This document shows, one piece after another, positions 50,812 through 53,449 of a stretch of DNA of 53,449 bases. Origin of the DNA: a virus; IMG/VR virus record IMGVR_UViG_3300006790_000003, positions 1 to 53,449 of that record; one strand, written 5' to 3'. A model generated the notes under the pieces. The model saw nothing but the letters and a program-made list of their open reading frames with translations. It made no database searches and had not been told where the DNA came from. Positions within the stretch are counted from its first letter, which is position 1, and each line of letters opens with the position of its first letter. The position numbers and the translations under genes are program-made.

Positions 50812-51230
50812 AGTGTGAATGTTGTGGACATATTAACGGAAGAAAATATAATCCACAAAGAAGAATTATCGAACTAATAGAAGCAAGAGAGCATAACAAT
50901 AAATTGAAAGATGTAATACGCTTAATTAGAAAAGAGATACCTTCTGATAAAGATAACCAAAAAACATTTTATTTCTTACAGGCAATATCAAAGATACCTG
51001 ATGATGCAGTTGAAAAGGTTATACATAATTATGTAACAGATGAACACGTATATCAAGGTAAAGGTTTTGCTTATTTGCAACGAATGATTATTGATGGATA
51101 CGCAAATAGAAGTAAAATGATAGAAAACGAAATTAAAAAGTTTGGTAGAACACCAAAAAAAGTGAAAGTAGAAAGAGGAGAGTATAAAAATGTCTATAGT
51201 AGCAATGGAGGAAACCCTATTTCCAGTTAA
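50808..51230 (+). CDS. Hypothetical protein with cysteine knuckle (140 aa)
   Basis: The amino end MKCECCGHINGRKYN is a CxCC zinc-knuckle-like motif. A helical domain follows (LKDVIRLIRKEIPSDKDNQK, KIPDDAVEKVIHNYVTDEHV), and the end is basic (KKFGRTPKKVKVERGEYKN). It may bind DNA or RNA and overlaps the next gene by 41 bp. A replication accessory role is possible but not shown. Confidence 0.68.
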   Translation: MKCECCGHINGRKYNPQRRIIELIEAREHNNKLKDVIRLIRKEIPSDKDNQKTFYFLQAISKIPDDAVEKVIHNYVTDEHVYQGKGFAYLQRMIIDGYANRSKMIENEIKKFGRTPKKVKVERGEYKNVYSSNGGNPISS

Positions 51231-51975
51231 AGAAGTTCCAGCGACATTTATGAAAGCTGAAGGAAAGAAAAGAACTTTAGTAACTGGTACAGGTCATAAA
51301 TTCATCATAAGAGAAGATACAGGAGATGTATTGTCTTGTATGACTGAAGAATATAAAGTTGTTGATAATAGGTCAGTTGTCAGCAAAGTTCAAAAAGTAT
51401 TAAGAGGTACACAAACAGAACTCGTAGAAGCCAAAACATTTTCTGGTGGACAACGTGCTATCTGGAAGTGGAACTTTCCTAAAACGAAAGTAAAAGTAAA
51501 CAAAGGCGATTTAATTAATCCACAATTGATTGTTTCTAATAGTTATGATGGTAGTACATCAGTAAATATTATGGGTGGTGCATTTAGATTGGTTTGTTTA
51601 AATGGTTTAACTATTGGAAATGTATTGACTACTAAAAAAGCAGTACATAAAAATAGTAACACTAGTATTGACCAATTAGAGAATAATATTTCTCAAACAG
51701 TAGGTATGTTAGTGGAAATCTTTGAAACAGAGTTCCCTAATCTGATTAATACCAAGTTAAAGAAAAGACATATTATTGAAATGAGTAAACTTATGCCAAG
51801 TGTATATCTTGAAGAGTTTACAAGATATGTTTTGAATAACAATATGAATAATTATTGGGATTTGTTAAATGCGGCTACATATGTGTCTACACACTCTACA
51901 AATCGTGATAGAGAATCTGTTCATATTATGGAAAATCAGATATATCCTACAATAACAAAATTAGCAAGAGCGTAG
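51190..51975 (+). CDS. DUF932 (phage/plasmid-like) protein
   Basis: The 261-residue protein has the DUF932 core: VKVNKGDLINPQLIVSNSYD, GSTSVNIMGGAFRLVCLNGL, and a helical end (LNAATYVSTHSTNRDRESVH). DUF932 proteins are common in phages and plasmids and of unknown function, often near recombination genes. GAGGAG lies 9 nt upstream, inside the preceding gene. A gene-free structured region follows it. The reading frame stays open for 28 codons after its TAG, but no sign of readthrough is visible. Confidence 0.85.
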   Translation: MSIVAMEETLFPVKEVPATFMKAEGKKRTLVTGTGHKFIIREDTGDVLSCMTEEYKVVDNRSVVSKVQKVLRGTQTELVEAKTFSGGQRAIWKWNFPKTKVKVNKGDLINPQLIVSNSYDGSTSVNIMGGAFRLVCLNGLTIGNVLTTKKAVHKNSNTSIDQLENNISQTVGMLVEIFETEFPNLINTKLKKRHIIEMSKLMPSVYLEEFTRYVLNNNMNNYWDLLNAATYVSTHSTNRDRESVHIMENQIYPTITKLARA

Positions 51976-51990
51976 GTTCCTAAAATGCAT

Positions 51991-52488
51991 AAGGTCCCTG
52001 AGATTAGACCACTTGATAGAGACTGGCTACTGTACAGAAGTCATATAGAGAACGTAGCGTGACCCTCTCTACAAAGTCTATTCTCTTGCTAGTAAAACTA
52101 CAGAAGACGCACATGTAATCATTCCTTGTGATAGTTGAAGCCGATAACTATTTAATACCAGGTACACAAGGTTTTGCCTTATTCTGTAGTAAATTTAGTC
52201 TCACGGGAAGCATAGCAGACCACGTGGACGAAATTAATAAATATATAGTTAAGTCATTGGTAGCCTGAAGCCTAGGCAAATGTATACAGTAAAAAGCTGG
52301 TTGGCGTATACACTTAACTATATAATTGGGCGGTGATGGATTAGCCAGTAGACTCTAGAGTTTATAAGCCGCCTAAAAAATTAAGAATAGCAACAGATAG
52401 GTGAGTCTTACGTAAAGTCCATGGAAACCTATACTAGCTATATAACAGGGTAATATGTAAAGCCGTCACCGTGAGGTATTATTACCCT
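51991..52488 (+). ncRNA. Candidate large structured RNA 2
   Basis: No gene is visible from 51976 to 52505. Plus-strand helices include GGTC/GACC (51993-52010), AGACT/AGTCT (52020-52024 with 52075-52079), ACTACAG/CTGTAGT (52097-52103 with 52184-52190) enclosing CCTTGTG/CACAAGG (52124-52130 with 52165-52171) and ATAGTT/AACTAT, and a perfect 13-bp stem TATATAGTTAAGT/ACTTAACTATATA (52242-52254 with 52312-52324). Further on are TTGGGCGG/CCGCCTAA (52326-52333 with 52369-52376), ATAGGT/ACCTAT (52397-52402 with 52427-52432) and AGGGTAATA/TATTACCCT (52447-52455 with 52480-52488). Several have three-way junction layouts and G-U pairs that fit the plus strand. Stop codons occur at random rate in all frames. 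Confidence 0.55.
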
Positions 52489-52505
52489 AAACCTTTGGAG
52501 GAAAT

Positions 52506-52760
52506 ATGAAATTAAATAATAGAGAACAAGCTTGGCAACACAGAAAACAAGACAATGTAATCAAGGAAAGTTTTGAAGATAGACTAAAAAATTTTAAGTC
52601 TGTAGACCCCTGGAGTAAAAAAGCTATTGAAGAACGTGAAGAATTTTACAAAAAATTTGGAAGAGGTTGGTGGATATTTTGCGGAGTATCAGTAGTGGAA
52701 AAATATGAAAATGTATGGATTAATCAGTATAGAATACTAGATGGAGAATTAAATGAATGA
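52506..52760 (+). CDS. Hypothetical protein (84 aa)
   Basis: The protein is helical and charged (EQAWQHRKQDNVIKESFEDR), with Trp-rich GRGWWIFCG near residue 60. A strong GGAGG lies 5 nt upstream, right after the last stem of the structured RNA. It overlaps the next gene by 8 bp. Unrecognised. The 5' fold could control it. Confidence 0.65.
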   Translation: MKLNNREQAWQHRKQDNVIKESFEDRLKNFKSVDPWSKKAIEEREEFYKKFGRGWWIFCGVSVVEKYENVWINQYRILDGELNE

Positions 52761-53004
52761 TAGAAACCAATATTTAATTAGAGTATATATGGAATATGGC
52801 ATTGATTGGATATGTAAAAAATGTAAAAAAATGAATGTAAATCAAAGTTCTTGGACAAATGTAAATCATCCACACGAACTTGTAGATTTTGTAGACGATA
52901 GTAGTTATTGGTGTGAAAATTGTAATGAAGAAACTATTGTAATAAAATATGAGGAGAAGAAACATGGGAGTGTGCAAGAAGTTGTTAATAGAACGTATGG
53001 ATAA
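52753..53004 (+). CDS. Small zinc-ribbon protein (83 aa)
   Basis: The two CxxC pairs (CKKC near residue 21 and CENC near residue 55) form a likely zinc ribbon, the spacer containing WTNVNHPHELVDFVDDS. It is another member of the small zinc proteins of the plus-strand unit and resembles the one at 482-718 in size and layout. Function unknown. Confidence 0.72.
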   Translation: MNDRNQYLIRVYMEYGIDWICKKCKKMNVNQSSWTNVNHPHELVDFVDDSSYWCENCNEETIVIKYEEKKHGSVQEVVNRTYG

Positions 53005-53248
53005 CTACAAGTTAAGAGAAGCAGAAGACTTTGAAGACGGAATAGATAAGTATCCTATGCCACATATACCTACAGAAGAAGAAATAGAAGACACTAAACC
53101 AGATAACACTTGGAGTATTAAACACGAAGGACACTTGAACAGAAATAATATAATTTTTCATAATAATAAATATCAAAAACTTTATCAAAAACTTAAAAAA
53201 GTTGACGATAAATTGAAAGAAAGTAGAGGTGAGCAAAATGGAAAATAA
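52964..53248 (+). CDS. Hypothetical charged protein (94 aa)
   Basis: I chose ATG at 52964 (MGVCKKLLIERMDNYKLREA) with GAGGAG 7 nt upstream. The protein has an acidic middle (PHIPTEEEIEDTKPDNTWSI) and a Lys-rich helical end. It overlaps both neighbours (41 and 11 bp). No family. Confidence 0.65.
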   Translation: MGVCKKLLIERMDNYKLREAEDFEDGIDKYPMPHIPTEEEIEDTKPDNTWSIKHEGHLNRNNIIFHNNKYQKLYQKLKKVDDKLKESRGEQNGK

Positions 53249-53449
53249 AATGGAATTTATATCTATTAAACTAAATTATAGAACAGATGAAAACGGAATT
53301 AGAATATATGATTACGATGAAATGAGAAATCAATTTGAACAGCATATGTTACAATGTGCGGCTAATACGCAAGGTGATTTAGATGGTTGGTCTGATAAAC
53401 AGGCAGATTATGCTATGGATAATATGACTAGTGATTTATATGACCAAGC
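53238..53449 (+). CDS. Small hypothetical protein, 5' part (continues at 2-142)
   Basis: This is the start of the gene cut by the window ends. ATG at 53238 overlaps the preceding stop by 11 bp, with GAGGTGAG about 5 nt upstream as ribosome site. The frame is open to the end of the window and goes on through the first 142 bases. See the entry at 2-142 for the whole product. Confidence 0.85.
   Translation, partial: MENKMEFISIKLNYRTDENGIRIYDYDEMRNQFEQHMLQCAANTQGDLDGWSDKQADYAMDNMTSDLYDQ
53327..53449. repeat. Terminal redundancy, right copy
   Basis: Identical to bases 1-123. It shows that the assembled genome closes into a circle. Confidence 0.95.

Noticed and set aside
51985-52320. A hidden coding sequence read through stop codons or +1 shifts at TGA (51985-52062, then two further open stretches)
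   Set aside because: Pieces look protein-like, but all three frames have stops at about random density, no ribosome site is present, and the long inverted repeats are better explained by RNA structure.

Overview
The window is one AT-rich, tailed double-stranded DNA phage genome that closes on itself. Its last 123 bases (53327-53449) repeat its first 123 bases (1-123), and a single open reading frame runs across that joint, so the circular unit is 53326 bp. I see no integrase, repressor or partition genes, so the phage looks strictly lytic. A complete head module with a long P22-like portal, no tape-measure gene and T7-like internal virion proteins point to a podovirus. The tail-fibre domain around 29100-29300 and the S74 chaperone are types common in marine phages. 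Most genes have clear Shine-Dalgarno sites, and the 3TM holin and M15 endolysin suggest a Gram-negative, low-GC host, probably aquatic. The host cannot be named from sequence alone.

Layout: there are two opposed transcription units. The late unit lies on the minus strand and runs from about 43.7 kb down to 3.8 kb. In order of transcription it holds small basic proteins, a terminase small-subunit candidate, a zinc-ribbon phosphoesterase, large terminase, membrane protein, peptidoglycan-binding protein, M15 endolysin, portal, scaffold, major capsid protein, connector-like proteins, fibres with an S74 chaperone, a lysis cassette (TM/coiled-coil protein, cysteine-less thioredoxin, 3TM holin), two tail-hub proteins, three internal virion proteins, a giant 2929-residue protein, and an approximately 900-residue protein split by a frameshift. 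The early/replication unit lies on the plus strand. It runs from 43.8 kb across the joint to 3.7 kb and encodes a helicase-associated-domain protein, a winged-helix protein, a Cas4-like nuclease, a Sak3 annealing protein, an SSB, a DUF932 protein, many small (often zinc-binding) proteins, a Dam-like methylase, a DnaB helicase and a RuvC resolvase. No DNA polymerase or primase is visible, so the phage probably uses the host replisome loaded by its own DnaB.

Most interesting: (1) the 2929-aa virion-module protein carries a DFDID motif at residues 2109-2113, 40 residues after an RNP motif. An upstream lysine-containing region also resembles the beta-type barrel. This is the arrangement of double-psi beta-barrel (multisubunit-type) RNA polymerases, so the phage may inject its own RNA polymerase. 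(2) Two gene-free stretches of about 500-600 nt on the plus strand (44607-45233 and 51976-52505) are packed with nested inverted repeats. Their G-U pairs fit the plus-strand transcript, and they share a TATATAA-plus-hairpin module, which suggests large structured RNAs. (3) An 18-bp dyad sequence occurs as an exact inverted copy at the convergent gene junction (3721) and upstream of the nuclease operon promoter (46822).
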